Source: Chloroflexota bacterium (GTDB lineage: Bacteria > Chloroflexota > UBA6077 > FW602-bin22 > JACQUS01). From it: a DNA stretch of 5,160 bases. Shown here piece by piece: positions 5,133-5,160 of the stretch (position 1 is its first letter; each line of letters starts with the position of its first letter). The stretch spans positions 1 through 5,160 of the forward strand of contig JACQUS010000123.1 in the NCBI GenBank assembly GCA_016210125.1, given 5' to 3'. Position numbers and translations under genes: made by a program. A model generated the notes under the pieces. It saw only the letters and a program-made list of their open reading frames with translations, had not been told where the DNA came from and did no database searches.

Positions 5133-5155
5133 GCAGAGGGGCTTCGCCCCTCTGC
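5133..5155. terminator. Perfect 10-bp hairpin, terminator-like
   Basis: GCAGAGGGGC (5133-5142) pairs perfectly with GCCCCTCTGC (5146-5155) around a TTC loop. This is the strongest short hairpin in the window. The 5 nt visible after it are GTACC, with no T-tract, so it may be an intergenic palindromic repeat rather than an intrinsic terminator. Confidence 0.5.
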
Positions 5156-5160
5156 GTACC

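Larger units (their letters stand above)
4889..5160. other. Right-end region without a well-supported gene
   Basis: After the ABC remnant comes GC-rich sequence with many short hairpins, for example GGCCT/AGGCC (4920-4924 with 4930-4934) and CCACG/CGTGG (5025-5029 with 5034-5038). A minus-strand frame is open from the right edge down to 4825 (about 112 codons, with fairly high GC at third positions), which could be the 3' end of a gene entering from the right. It has no recognised motif, overlaps the permease remnant by 64 nt and runs through the strong hairpin at 5133-5155, so I do not call it. No tRNA or other RNA gene is seen. Confidence 0.5.

Noticed and set aside
4825..5160. Minus-strand open frame from the right edge, about 112 codons with fairly high GC at third positions
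   Set aside because: It has no recognisable domain, overlaps the permease remnant antisense, runs through a perfect hairpin, and its C-terminal part is Arg-rich as in random GC-rich frames. It is kept only as a remote possibility.

Overview
The window is a GC-rich bacterial chromosome segment carrying four recognisable genes, one wrecked gene and several families of palindromic intergenic repeats. The two-subunit form of glycine dehydrogenase, a stand-alone acyl-CoA dehydrogenase, a NitT/TauT-type ABC transporter remnant and abundant palindromes between genes fit a Chloroflexota-like organism. That placement is a guess from gene style and composition, not a marker-based assignment.

Layout from left to right. 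Positions 1-720 (minus strand) hold the N-terminal 240 codons of gcvPA, glycine cleavage P-protein subunit 1; the gene runs off the left edge. Positions 721-1071 are a divergent intergenic region with GC hairpins in the gcvPA leader and a roughly 170-nt imperfect inverted-repeat element ending about 20 nt before the next gene. Positions 1072-2226 (plus) encode an acyl-CoA dehydrogenase-family flavoprotein that lacks a glutamate at both usual catalytic-base positions. Positions 2227-2374 separate convergent genes and hold two copies of a 31-nt palindromic repeat around a third hairpin. Positions 2375-2956 (minus) encode a small NlpC/P60-type cysteine peptidase domain protein without a visible signal peptide. 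Positions 2957-3304 have no convincing gene but contain a 59-nt palindrome.

A near-consensus promoter (TTGACA, 17-nt spacer, TAGCAT), with a tandem 11-12-nt direct repeat touching its -35 box, precedes a cysteine hydrolase of the isochorismatase/RutB/biuret hydrolase type (3427-4164). Thirteen bases later begins a broken ABC transporter locus (4178-4888): the first half of an ATPase fused in frame to the C-terminal half of a permease, with an amber codon directly after the apparent ATG. It looks like a deletion scar of an ATPase-permease pair once co-transcribed with the hydrolase. The last 272 nt show hairpins but no well-supported gene.

The hydrolase and the ABC remnant probably once formed an uptake-and-hydrolysis operon for a small amide, ureide or similar nitrogen compound; the transporter part now appears non-functional. 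The glycine cleavage, acyl-CoA dehydrogenase and NlpC/P60 genes show no evident pathway link to it. I see no clear new multi-gene system. The best leads are the ABC chimera, the acyl-CoA dehydrogenase without a canonical base, and the inverted-repeat element.
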